A stretch of DNA of 22,407 nt from Saccharicrinis sp. UBA6048 (GTDB lineage: Bacteria > Bacteroidota > Bacteroidia > Bacteroidales > Marinilabiliaceae): NCBI GenBank assembly GCA_002429115.1, contig DIYS01000041.1:1-22407 (forward strand). Reading direction: 5' to 3'. Under the pieces are notes generated by a model that was not told the origin of the DNA, searched no databases, and saw only the letters and a list, made by a program, of their open reading frames with translations. Both the position numbers and the translations under genes were made by a program. Below, in pieces: positions 1 to 6,417 of the stretch (positions are counted from its first letter, which is position 1; each line of letters opens with the position of its first letter).

Positions 1-38
1 TTTTTGGGAGATGGTCAACTTTTATCTAATAAGGTCTA

Positions 39-767
39 TTATTTTATCCCAAGTATCCACTTAGCTACAGAAATCACAATATAATACAAAATCACTGCAG
101 CTATACCGCCAACGCCCAGCAAGGCAATAAATACCAGCGCTAGAAATAGTAAAACAAAACGTTCCTTATTCTCGGCCCATTTCATGTTCTTAAACTTAAG
201 AGAGAACATTGGAACTTCACTAATCAGTAGTGCACAGAAAATACCGATAACAACAAGTAGTATCGTTGGTGATAGCCAATTGAACCAATCCGGATTTTGG
301 AGAAATTTGTAAGCAAAGGCTGCTGTAAAAATACCAGTTGCCGTAGTTGTTAATCCTAAGAAATTCTCCGTTTGGCGCGTATCGACATTAAATTTTGCCA
401 AACGTAATGCTGCAAATGCCACCATAATAAATGGTAATAAAACCAACACCTGATTTGCTGTATTGAGAGTAAAGAAATCGGTTGAGTAGCTGTTAGTCAG
501 TTGATACTTTATGATGGTTGACCAGATGGCAGCGGGCGCAGCACCAAAGCTGATCAAATCTGCTAATGAGTCAAGTTCTTTACCAATGTCGCTATAGGCT
601 TTAAGCGCACGGGCAGCGAAGCCATCGCCAAAATCAAAAAGTGCACCTGCAAAAATGAGCCAGATGGCCAGATCTATATGTGCATTAAGTGCAAAGAAAA
701 CAGCAAGTATGCCACAGATTACATTCATACTGGTCAGGGAATTCGGGATATGTTGCTTGATATTCAT
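39..767 (-). CDS. pssA: CDP-diacylglycerol--serine O-phosphatidyltransferase
   Basis: Transfers phosphatidyl from CDP-diacylglycerol to L-serine, giving phosphatidylserine, the precursor of phosphatidylethanolamine, at the inner membrane. The 242-residue protein carries the full CDP-alcohol phosphatidyltransferase signature DG-x2-AR-x8-G-x3-D-x3-D at residues 48-70 (D48, G49, A52, R53, G62, D66, D70), with another Asp at 45. The rest is a series of hydrophobic helices, the last near residues 205-235, as expected for this polytopic family. The start (MNIKQHIPNS) is the first Met and leads straight into the first membrane helix (LTSMNVICGI). It is transcribed away from the hemerythrin gene. No T-rich terminator is visible in the 38 nt left of its stop. 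Phosphatidylserine rather than another CDP-alcohol product is inferred from length and the FDFGDGFAAR context. Confidence 0.93.
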   Translation of the reverse strand: MNIKQHIPNSLTSMNVICGILAVFFALNAHIDLAIWLIFAGALFDFGDGFAARALKAYSDIGKELDSLADLISFGAAPAAIWSTIIKYQLTNSYSTDFFTLNTANQVLVLLPFIMVAFAALRLAKFNVDTRQTENFLGLTTTATGIFTAAFAYKFLQNPDWFNWLSPTILLVVIGIFCALLISEVPMFSLKFKNMKWAENKERFVLLFLALVFIALLGVGGIAAVILYYIVISVAKWILGIK

Positions 768-940
768 AGGCTAATCGTTAAATAAAAATCGAAAGTAAAC
801 TAAACCTGTTGAGATTCAAAATTTCAAACTCGGCTTATTTCAAATAATGATAATTCGTAGGTTAAATCTTGCTTAATTTGAGCAATTAATTACCAAAATA
901 CATAAGAGTTTACCATTGTATTTATATTTTTATCGCCGTA

Positions 941-1354
941 ATGAACAAACAAATATTAATTATGTGGACAGATGACTTATCAGTAAATAGTGCTGTAATC
1001 GACAATGAGCACAAGCGGCTTTTTGAGTTAATTGACAATTTTTATAAGAGTATTAAGGACAATTCGCCTAAAGAGCGTTTGGAAGAATTGATTATCGGTT
1101 TAGTAAACTATACCAAAACGCACTTTGCCAACGAAGAAGCACATATGCGAACAATGAATTATCCGAATTTAGCAGCACATAAGGAACTGCATGTGCAATT
1201 TGTTGATAAGGTAACCAGCTATTACGACCGGCTAAAGAGTGGCAAGCTGATTTTATCCATTGAGGTAACAAATTTTTTGAAGGACTGGTTGGTGAATCAT
1301 ATTAAAGGTTCAGATCAGCAGTATGCCGCTTTTGAGCGCACTTTAAAAGCATGA
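941..1354 (+). CDS. Bacteriohemerythrin, single domain
   Basis: A 137-residue four-helix hemerythrin domain expected to bind O2 at a carboxylate-bridged di-iron site in the cytoplasm. The complete ligand set can be read: H24 (NEHKRLFELID), H61-x3-E65, H80-x3-H84, and H120-x4-D125. Length fits stand-alone bacterial hemerythrins, and no signal peptide or fused signalling domain is present. The start MNKQILIMW is uncertain: Met8, just before WTDDLSV, is the position where most family members begin, so the true protein may be 130 residues. It stands alone, divergent from pssA across 173 AT-rich nt, where I see only imperfect promoter matches. The role (oxygen storage, delivery or sensing) is not shown by context; a link to the his operon downstream is not implied. 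Confidence 0.9.
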   Translation: MNKQILIMWTDDLSVNSAVIDNEHKRLFELIDNFYKSIKDNSPKERLEELIIGLVNYTKTHFANEEAHMRTMNYPNLAAHKELHVQFVDKVTSYYDRLKSGKLILSIEVTNFLKDWLVNHIKGSDQQYAAFERTLKA

Positions 1355-1400
1355 GATAAATCAACTAACTTATAATTATTTCATTTATCCGGTGTGAAAA

Positions 1401-1431
1401 TTTGTAATTGTAAATATTGCCATTACATTTG
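1401..1431 (+). promoter_or_regulatory. Bacteroidota-type promoter of the his operon
   Basis: TTTG at 1401-1404 and TACATTTG at 1424-1431 match the Bacteroidota -33 (TTTG) and -7 (TAnnTTTG) boxes exactly, separated by 19 nt, the usual spacing. Transcription would begin near 1437-1441, only about 15 nt before the first leader ORF. This placement supports one transcript covering both attenuators and hisGDCB. Confidence 0.8.
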
Positions 1432-1453
1432 TATCGGATTAAACAAAGAAGAC

Positions 1454-1504
1454 ATGGCAAATTTTATTCATCATCACCATCATTTTTACCTGCACAACCG
1501 GTAG
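1454..1504 (+). CDS. hisL: his operon leader peptide 1
   Basis: A 16-codon ORF encoding MANFIHHHHHFYLHNR. Five consecutive His codons (1469-1483) and a sixth at 1493 make six His in 16 residues. It lies 15-20 nt after the predicted transcription start and 38 nt before a strong terminator, the arrangement of his leader peptides in enteric bacteria. The peptide itself is not expected to have a function; ribosome stalling at the His codons when charged tRNA-His is scarce is the signal. There is no Shine-Dalgarno sequence, which is normal in this phylum. The role is inferred from composition, position and the mutually exclusive RNA structures that follow. Confidence 0.9.
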   Translation: MANFIHHHHHFYLHNR

Positions 1505-1553
1505 GCGGTGATTGATGTATAAAAATTTCAAAATATTAATCAGGGCTTATCGG
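1498..1553 (+). promoter_or_regulatory. Antiterminator of his attenuator 1
   Basis: 1498-1506 (CCGGTAGGC) can pair with 1545-1553 (GCTTATCGG), 9 bp including two G-U. After a 2x2 internal loop, 1509-1516 pairs with 1535-1542, 8 bp including one G-U. This consumes the 5' arm of the terminator at 1543-1552, so the two folds exclude each other. In turn, His codons 1469-1478 (CATCATCACC) can pair with 1507-1517 with one bulged T, blocking the antiterminator when no ribosome covers them. A ribosome stalled on the His codons would free the antiterminator; one at the stop codon (1502-1504) would cover its 5' arm. Pairings were found by eye, with no energies computed. Confidence 0.75.
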
Positions 1554-1576
1554 AAACGATAAGCCCTTTTTCTTTT
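1543..1576 (+). terminator. Rho-independent terminator of his attenuator 1
   Basis: Perfect 10-bp stem GGGCTTATCG (1543-1552) / CGATAAGCCC (1557-1566) with a GAAA tetraloop, followed by TTTTTCTTTT. It ends the leader transcript unless the competing antiterminator forms. Confidence 0.92.
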
Positions 1577-1588
1577 AAATAAAATCAA

Positions 1589-1642
1589 ATGACAACAATA
1601 CAATTTCATATTCATCATCATCATTTCTTATCCACCGGATGA
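1589..1642 (+). CDS. hisL: his operon leader peptide 2
   Basis: A second short ORF, 17 codons, encoding MTTIQFHIHHHHFLSTG. It has a His codon at 1607 and four in a row at 1613-1624. It begins 135 nt after the first leader start, and its terminator begins 134 nt after the first terminator, so leader and terminator look duplicated as one unit of about 135 bp. The sequence around the His run (TTTCATATTCAT...) resembles that of leader 1, and both ORFs end in ACCGG-containing sequence. No separate promoter is visible between terminator 1 and this ORF, so it is probably transcribed only when the first terminator is passed. Confidence 0.85.
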   Translation: MTTIQFHIHHHHFLSTG

Positions 1643-1686
1643 GCTGATATGTTGTGCTTGAAATTTAAAGTGACAAAGGCTTATCC
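1637..1686 (+). promoter_or_regulatory. Antiterminator of his attenuator 2
   Basis: 1637-1645 (GGATGAGCT) can pair with 1678-1686 (GGCTTATCC), 9 bp including two G-U, taking up the 5' arm of terminator 2. A further short stem (1652-1655 with 1673-1676, 1657-1659 with 1668-1670) can extend it. The His-codon region can sequester the 5' strand: 1607-1611 with 1647-1651, and 1618-1622 with 1638-1642. The design copies attenuator 1 with different bases in the stems. Pairings were found by eye. Confidence 0.68.
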
Positions 1687-1707
1687 AGAACGGGTAAGCC
1701 TTTTTTT
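1677..1707 (+). terminator. Rho-independent terminator of his attenuator 2
   Basis: Stem AGGCTTATCC (1677-1686) / GGGTAAGCCT (1692-1701), 10 bp with one G-U, loop AGAAC, then a run of seven T (1701-1707). It lies 65 nt before hisG and is the second termination point on the same leader transcript. Confidence 0.9.
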
Positions 1708-1708
1708 A

Positions 1709-1745
1709 TAACCTGAGTGTTAAAATTTAAGTCGATCTCAGGTTA
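1709..1745 (+). other. Hairpin between attenuator 2 and hisG
   Basis: Perfect 9-bp inverted repeat TAACCTGAG (1709-1717) / CTCAGGTTA (1737-1745) with a 19-nt AT-rich loop. No T-run follows, so it is not a terminator. It lies 26 nt before the hisG start and could protect the 5' end of processed mRNA or affect hisG translation; this is inference. Confidence 0.5.
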
Positions 1746-1771
1746 GTAATGAATAATCTAAAAATACAAAT

Positions 1772-2635
1772 ATGATGGAAATAAAATTAAGAATTGCATT
1801 ACAAAAGAAAGGACGTTTAAACGAAGACTCGATGAAACTGCTGAAAGAAGCAGGTATTAAATTTAATGTTGGTAGTGGTAAGCTGGTGGCTTCATCGCCA
1901 AACTTCCCGATTGAAGTTCTGTTTTTGCGCGATGATGATATACCGCAAACCGTAGCTGATGATGTCGCAGACATCGGTATCGTTGGAGAAAATGAAATGG
2001 CTGAAAAAGGCTTTGATTTAAAAATTGCTAAGCGACTGGGTTTTAGTAAATGTCGTTTGTCACTAGCCATCCCAAAAGCAGAAGAGTATCCTGGATTGAA
2101 CTATTTTGAAGGAAAAAAAGTAGCAACATCCTATCCAAATATTCTGGAGAAATATTTTGAAGAACAGGGCATTGGTGCAGAAATACATGAGATTGCCGGT
2201 TCTGTGGAAATTGCTCCAGGCATTGGCCTGGCAGATGGTATTTTTGATATTGTAAGCTCAGGAAGTACATTGGTTGCCAATCGCCTGAGAGAGGTAGAGG
2301 AGGTGATGAAATCAGAAGCATTACTGGTAAAAGCCAATAACCTCTCTCCAGAGAAAGAAGCATTGCTTGACGAGATGATTTTTAGAATTGAATCGGTGAT
2401 GGCGGCTAATTCCAACAAGTACATTTTAATGAACGTGCCGAATGATAAAATTGATAAGATTGTAGAAGTACTGCCAGGTATGAAAAGCCCGACTGTACTA
2501 CCATTGGCCGAAAGTGGCTGGAGTTCGGTTCACTCGGTTATAAAGGAAAAGAAGTTTTGGGAAATCATTGGACAGCTAAAAGCCATTGGAGCCGAAGGTT
2601 TATTAGTGGTTCCGATTGAGAAGATGATACAATAA
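1772..2635 (+). CDS. hisG: ATP phosphoribosyltransferase, long form
   Basis: First and committed step of histidine synthesis: ATP plus PRPP gives phosphoribosyl-ATP. The 287-residue length marks the long, homohexameric HisG that carries its own regulatory domain and needs no HisZ. The catalytic domain begins with LRIALQKKGRL, and the PRPP-binding segment lies near residues 143-167 (GSVEIAPGIGLADG ... VSSGSTL). Residues about 215-287 (ILMNVPND ... GAEGLLVVPIEKMI) form the C-terminal ACT-like domain where histidine binds for feedback inhibition. Two Met codons adjoin; either 1772 or 1775 could start the protein. It is the first structural gene after the tandem attenuators, so the pathway entry enzyme is under both tRNA-His-dependent transcription control and allosteric control. 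Confidence 0.96.
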   Translation: MMEIKLRIALQKKGRLNEDSMKLLKEAGIKFNVGSGKLVASSPNFPIEVLFLRDDDIPQTVADDVADIGIVGENEMAEKGFDLKIAKRLGFSKCRLSLAIPKAEEYPGLNYFEGKKVATSYPNILEKYFEEQGIGAEIHEIAGSVEIAPGIGLADGIFDIVSSGSTLVANRLREVEEVMKSEALLVKANNLSPEKEALLDEMIFRIESVMAANSNKYILMNVPNDKIDKIVEVLPGMKSPTVLPLAESGWSSVHSVIKEKKFWEIIGQLKAIGAEGLLVVPIEKMIQ

Positions 2636-2700
2636 CGACGGAAGATGGAGAACTGAATACTGAAGAGTAGAATAGGTTATAATTATCCCGAAGAAGGGAG

Positions 2701-2742
2701 TAGCTATTAGCCAACAGCTGACAGCTATAAGCTTATAAAAAG
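2701..2742 (+). repeat. Short-repeat spacer between hisG and hisD
   Basis: The 107-nt hisG-hisD gap ends in AGCT-rich sequence: AGCTATTAG, CAACAGCTG, ACAGCTATAAGCTTATAAA. The last of these (2721-2739) recurs almost unchanged before hisB (5211-5229, TAGCTATAAGCTTTATAAA). The purine-rich part at 2636-2700 shows nothing definable. Similar AGCTGACAGCTAT-type intergenic repeats are, from memory, common in this phylum. Confidence 0.5.
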
Positions 2743-4029
2743 ATGCAAAAAATACTTTATCCACAAAAAGATGATTGGAGCCGATTGTTGGAGCGTCCCG
2801 ATAATGGCTTAGAAGATGTATATGATACCGCGCGAGGTATATTGGACGATGTGAAACGCAATGGTGATGATGCACTGATTAAGTACACCCGTATGTTTGA
2901 TGGTGTCGTGTTAAAAACATTGGAAGTATCACAAGAGGAAATTGATAATGCATGTTTGCAGGTAAACAGCGAACTGAAAGATGCAATAATAGTTGCCAGG
3001 AAGAACATTGAAACTTTTCACCAGCTACAGAAAGTACAGCAACAAGTAGTTGAAACCATGCCGGGTGTGCAATGCTGGCAAAAAAGTGTGGCCATCGAGA
3101 AAGTAGGTTTATACATTCCGGGCGGAACGGCTCCTCTATTTTCTACCGTTTTGATGCTGGCTATTCCGGCTAAGATTGCTGGGTGTAAAGAGATTGTATT
3201 GTGTACGCCAGCTGATGCAGAGGGAAAAGTCAATCCGGCGATTTTATATGCAGCTTCACTGGTTGGGGTTAATAAAATTTATAAACTGGGCGGTATTCAG
3301 GCAATTGGCGCAATGGCTTACGGTACTAAATCTGTGCCTTCAGTGGCAAAAATATTTGGTCCGGGTAACCGCTTTGTAACTGCAGCTAAGCAGTTGGTGA
3401 GTTTAAAAGACGTGGCGATTGATATGCCGGCAGGGCCATCGGAGGTAATGGTATTGGCCGATGAAAGTGCAGAAGCAACCTTTGTTGCGGCCGATTTATT
3501 GTCGCAAGCGGAGCACGGTGCCGATAGCCAGGTGATCTTGCTAACAGATAATGAATCGTTTTTAGTCGAAGTAGAAAGCGAAGTTGAAAAGCAATTGAAC
3601 GATTTGCCTCGCAAGGATATTGCTGTTAAAGCTTTGGCAAACAGTCGTCTTATTGTGTTGAGTAATACTGACGAAATGCTGGAAATGTGCAACCAATATG
3701 CCCCAGAGCACTTAATCGTATCGATGCGAGACGATGAATTAATCGGTAACAAGGTAATTAATGCAGGTTCGGTATTTCTTGGAAATTATTCGCCGGAGAG
3801 TGCTGGTGATTATGCATCAGGAACCAATCACACCTTACCAACGCACGGATATGCAAATGCCTATAGTGGTGTCAATCTCTATAGTTATATGAAGAAAATT
3901 ACCTTTCAGAAGATCAGTGCGACAGGATTAGCGAATCTTGGTCCTTCAATAGAGGTAATGGCGGAGGCAGAAGAACTAATAGCTCATAAAAATGCTGTAA
4001 CGGTTCGATTAAATAAAATGGATTTTTAA
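2743..4029 (+). CDS. hisD: Histidinol dehydrogenase
   Basis: Zinc enzyme that makes the last two NAD-dependent oxidations, L-histidinol to L-histidinal to L-histidine. At 428 residues it matches the family length. Zinc ligands can be read as Q255 and H258 (LLSQAEHGADSQ), D356 (ESAGDYASGTNH) and H415 (ELIAHKNAVTVR). The catalytic Glu-His pair is E322-H323 in YAPEHL, and the NAD-domain motif GPGNRFV is at 206-212. Nothing is missing. The start at MQKILYPQ is supported by family alignment from memory and by the stop codons and repeats just upstream. It is second in the operon, 107 nt after hisG. Confidence 0.97.
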   Translation: MQKILYPQKDDWSRLLERPDNGLEDVYDTARGILDDVKRNGDDALIKYTRMFDGVVLKTLEVSQEEIDNACLQVNSELKDAIIVARKNIETFHQLQKVQQQVVETMPGVQCWQKSVAIEKVGLYIPGGTAPLFSTVLMLAIPAKIAGCKEIVLCTPADAEGKVNPAILYAASLVGVNKIYKLGGIQAIGAMAYGTKSVPSVAKIFGPGNRFVTAAKQLVSLKDVAIDMPAGPSEVMVLADESAEATFVAADLLSQAEHGADSQVILLTDNESFLVEVESEVEKQLNDLPRKDIAVKALANSRLIVLSNTDEMLEMCNQYAPEHLIVSMRDDELIGNKVINAGSVFLGNYSPESAGDYASGTNHTLPTHGYANAYSGVNLYSYMKKITFQKISATGLANLGPSIEVMAEAEELIAHKNAVTVRLNKMDF

Positions 4030-4040
4030 TATAAAGTAAT

Positions 4041-4104
4041 GAGTACAGAGTAGTGAGTACACTGATGTACACTACTCACTACTCACTACTGACTACTCAC
4101 TACA
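4041..4104 (+). repeat. ACTACTCACT repeat and inverted repeat between hisD and hisC
   Basis: The 78-nt spacer is nearly all simple repeat. The left half reads GTAGTGAGTA (4050-4059), and the right half repeats ACTACTCACT-type words, including its perfect complement TACTCACTAC (4094-4103). A nearer alternative fold pairs 4048-4054 with 4071-4077 and 4057-4060 with 4067-4070 around the loop ACTGAT. It ends 4 nt before the hisC start codon, so folding could influence hisC translation. Confidence 0.6.
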
Positions 4105-4107
4105 ATC

Positions 4108-5151
4108 ATGAAACCACTCAATCAATTATTACGATCTAATATAAGAGACCTCAAACCCTATTCATCGGCCAGGGATGAATATACGGGAGAGGCGGCTGTT
4201 TATCTGGATGCCAATGAAAATCCGTTTAACGCACCATACAATCGCTATCCGGATCCGTACCAGCGTAAGGTCAAGGATAAAATTGCACAACTTCAGAAGT
4301 TAGATGCTTCAAATATCTTTCTGGGCAATGGCAGTGATGAGCCGATTGACCTGCTGTTTCGAGCTTTTTGTGAACCCGGCGTGGATAATGTTGTTTCCAT
4401 CGATCCGACCTATGGAATGTACCAGGTGGCAGCCGATATTAACAATGTTGAAGTTCGAAAAGTATTGCTAAATGAAGAGTTTGAGTTGGATGTAGCAGGC
4501 TTGCTGGCACAGTGTGATCAGAACACGAAGCTGCTGTTTATCTGCTCACCTAACAATCCAACCGGTAACTGCTTTAAGGAAGGTGATATTGTTAAGGTTA
4601 TCAATCAATTTGATGGAATAGTTGTATTAGATGAGGCTTATATTGATTTCGCACCTGATAAGAGTTTGCTTCCTAAGCTTGATCAGTATCCTAACCTGGT
4701 GGTTCTTCAAACCTTTTCAAAGGCATGGGGCATGGCTGGTATCCGATTAGGCATGGCATTTGCCTCTGAGTTGATTATACAGGTGTTGAGCAATATTAAA
4801 TACCCATATAATATCAATGTGCTGACGCAGGAAAAAGCACTTGAGCTGCTCGAAAAGGAAAATGATAAGCAACAGTGGGTGGAGCAATTGCTAGCTGAGC
4901 GAACAACAATGGCAAAAGCATTAATGGGTTTGTCGTTTGTGCAAAAAGTGTATCCATCGGATGCCAACTACTTACTGATAAAGGTAGATGATCCTAAAGC
5001 GATTTATAATTATCTTGTAGAGAAGAAAATTATCATTCGCGACCGTTCGTCAGTGGCATTATGCGAAGGGTGTTTGAGAATAACCATTGGACAACCAGCG
5101 GAAAACAAATTGTTATTAAAGGAACTTAGGATGGTTGCTAATACTTTCTAA
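4108..5151 (+). CDS. hisC: Histidinol-phosphate aminotransferase
   Basis: PLP enzyme of fold type I that transfers the amino group of glutamate to imidazole-acetol phosphate, giving L-histidinol phosphate. The 347-residue protein shows the class II aminotransferase landmarks: N-terminal YLDANENPF (32-40), N150 in SPNNPTG, D175 and Y178 in VLDEAYIDF, the PLP-binding K205 in TFSKAWGMAG, and R213 in GIRLG. The C-terminal CEGCLRITIGQPAEN carries the substrate-carboxylate Arg. Length and motifs are complete. Third gene of the operon. Specificity for histidinol phosphate rather than another substrate is supported mainly by its place between hisD and hisB. Confidence 0.96.
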   Translation: MKPLNQLLRSNIRDLKPYSSARDEYTGEAAVYLDANENPFNAPYNRYPDPYQRKVKDKIAQLQKLDASNIFLGNGSDEPIDLLFRAFCEPGVDNVVSIDPTYGMYQVAADINNVEVRKVLLNEEFELDVAGLLAQCDQNTKLLFICSPNNPTGNCFKEGDIVKVINQFDGIVVLDEAYIDFAPDKSLLPKLDQYPNLVVLQTFSKAWGMAGIRLGMAFASELIIQVLSNIKYPYNINVLTQEKALELLEKENDKQQWVEQLLAERTTMAKALMGLSFVQKVYPSDANYLLIKVDDPKAIYNYLVEKKIIIRDRSSVALCEGCLRITIGQPAENKLLLKELRMVANTF

Positions 5152-5174
5152 GCATCTCCAAGATGCTAAGAAAG
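5144..5174 (+). other. Long hairpin across the hisC stop codon
   Basis: Inverted repeat CTTTCTAAGCATCT (5144-5157) / AGATGCTAAGAAAG (5161-5174): 13 of 14 positions pair around a CCA loop, and the stop codon TAA (5149-5151) lies inside the left arm. No T-run follows, so termination is unlikely; an mRNA processing or stability role is possible. Confidence 0.65.
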
Positions 5175-5190
5175 TTAAGAAGCTGTAAAT

Positions 5191-5262
5191 CGCTATCAGC
5201 CGATAGCCAATAGCTATAAGCTTTATAAACCAAGCTGTAAATCATCTTGATACTTGATACTC
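5191..5262 (+). repeat. Intergenic repeats upstream of hisB
   Basis: Two elements fill the hisC-hisB gap. 5191-5229 holds GCTATC-AGCC-GATAGC (a 6-bp hairpin) followed by TAGCTATAAGCTTTATAAA, nearly the same as the spacer before hisD. 5232-5262 (AAGCTGTAAATCATCTTGAT... ACTC) matches 11284-11314 before acs at 27 of 31 positions. Confidence 0.6.
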
Positions 5263-5282
5263 ACATCTCAATACTTAAATAT

Positions 5283-6410
5283 ATGAAAAAACTACTCTTT
5301 ATAGATCGCGACGGAACCTTAATCATCGAACCACCCGTGGATTTTCAGGTGGATAGTCTTGAAAAACTTGAGTTCTACCCGGGTGTATTTCAGAACCTGT
5401 CGAAGATTGACGACTTACTCGATTACGAACTGGTGATGGTCACTAATCAGGATGGATTAGGTACAAACTCATTTCCGGAAGATACCTTCTGGCCAACGCA
5501 GAATAAAATGCTAAAAGCTTTTGAGAACGAAGGCATCACCTTTAGCGATATCCTGATTGATCGTTCGTTTCCGGAGGATAATGCGCCAACACGTAAGCCG
5601 CAAACTGGTTTGTTGACTAAATATATGGAAGGTGATTATGATTTAGCCAATTCATTTGTGTTGGGTGATCGAATTACCGATGTGGAGTTGGCGAAGAATC
5701 TGGGTTGCAAAGCCATCTTTTTAAAAGATGAAGAGGCTGCCAATACCGAACTCAATAACTCAGAACTAAACGATGTGTGCGCTTTAACATCCACCGACTG
5801 GAGCGAGATTGCCAACTTCTTATTTAAAACTGAGCGATCGGCAACGGTCGAGCGTAATACCGCCGAAACGAAAATAAAAGTCTCCATTAACCTTGATGGC
5901 AAAGGCGAATGTACTATCAAAACCGGCTTGAATTTCTTCGATCATATGCTGGAGCAGATCGGGCGTCACTCGGGTTGTGACCTATCTATAAATGTTGAAG
6001 GCGATTTACATGTAGATGAGCATCACACCATCGAAGACACCGCTATAGTTCTGGGCGAGGCCGTTAAAAAAGCACTGGGTGACAAACGCGGTATCGAGCG
6101 TTATGGCTTCTGTCTGCCAATGGACGATTGCCTGGCACAGGTAGCCCTCGATTTTGGTGGCCGTTCGTGGCTGGTGTGGGATGCTGATTTCAAGCGCGAG
6201 ATGATTGGCGATATGCCAACCGAAATGTTTTATCATTTCTTCAAAAGCTTCTCGGACGCAGCCACTTGTAACCTAAATATTAAGGCAGAGGGTAAAAACG
6301 AACATCACAAAATAGAAGGTATCTTTAAGGCACTGGCCAAGGCCATTAAAGCCGCCATTCGTAAAGATCCTTATAACAATCGCTTACCTAGTACCAAAGA
6401 AATGTTGTAA
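5283..6410 (+). CDS. hisB: Bifunctional histidinol-phosphatase / imidazoleglycerol-phosphate dehydratase
   Basis: Catalyses two steps: dehydration of imidazoleglycerol phosphate and dephosphorylation of histidinol phosphate. The start is ATG 5283 (MKKLLFIDRDGTLI); a TTG in frame at 5247 lies inside a repeat and was not used. This gives 375 residues against 355 in E. coli. Residues 1-175 are the HAD phosphatase: D8 and D10 in the DxD motif, MVTNQDGLG at 52-60, GDRITD at 128-133. Residues about 185-375 are the dehydratase: FFDHMLEQI near 218, DEHHTIED 245-252 and EHHKIE 340-345 supply the metal-binding His/Glu pairs. The short zinc loop of the E. coli phosphatase (one His and three Cys) is absent: residues 93-106 read DRSFPEDNAPTRKP. 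Last his gene present; no hisHAFI follows. Confidence 0.96.
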   Translation: MKKLLFIDRDGTLIIEPPVDFQVDSLEKLEFYPGVFQNLSKIDDLLDYELVMVTNQDGLGTNSFPEDTFWPTQNKMLKAFENEGITFSDILIDRSFPEDNAPTRKPQTGLLTKYMEGDYDLANSFVLGDRITDVELAKNLGCKAIFLKDEEAANTELNNSELNDVCALTSTDWSEIANFLFKTERSATVERNTAETKIKVSINLDGKGECTIKTGLNFFDHMLEQIGRHSGCDLSINVEGDLHVDEHHTIEDTAIVLGEAVKKALGDKRGIERYGFCLPMDDCLAQVALDFGGRSWLVWDADFKREMIGDMPTEMFYHFFKSFSDAATCNLNIKAEGKNEHHKIEGIFKALAKAIKAAIRKDPYNNRLPSTKEML

Positions 6411-6417
6411 TAGCTAC

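Noticed and set aside
768..940. Divergent promoters between pssA and the hemerythrin gene
   Set aside because: Only imperfect TAnnTTTG matches were found on either strand, not enough to call.
1355..1400. Terminator for the hemerythrin gene
   Set aside because: Only a weak GATAAAT/ATTTATC pairing with a long loop and no T-run is visible.
2043..2363. Minus-strand open frames inside hisG, and similar ones in hisD, hisB, the PEP-synthase-like gene and others
   Set aside because: They are antisense to well-supported genes and show no protein-like motifs.
4066..4104. Possible CRISPR-like array
   Set aside because: The repeats are about 10 nt, contiguous and without spacers, and no cas gene is present.
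5247..5282. Upstream TTG start for hisB
   Set aside because: The added 12 residues come from a repeat also found before acs; ATG 5283 matches the family start.
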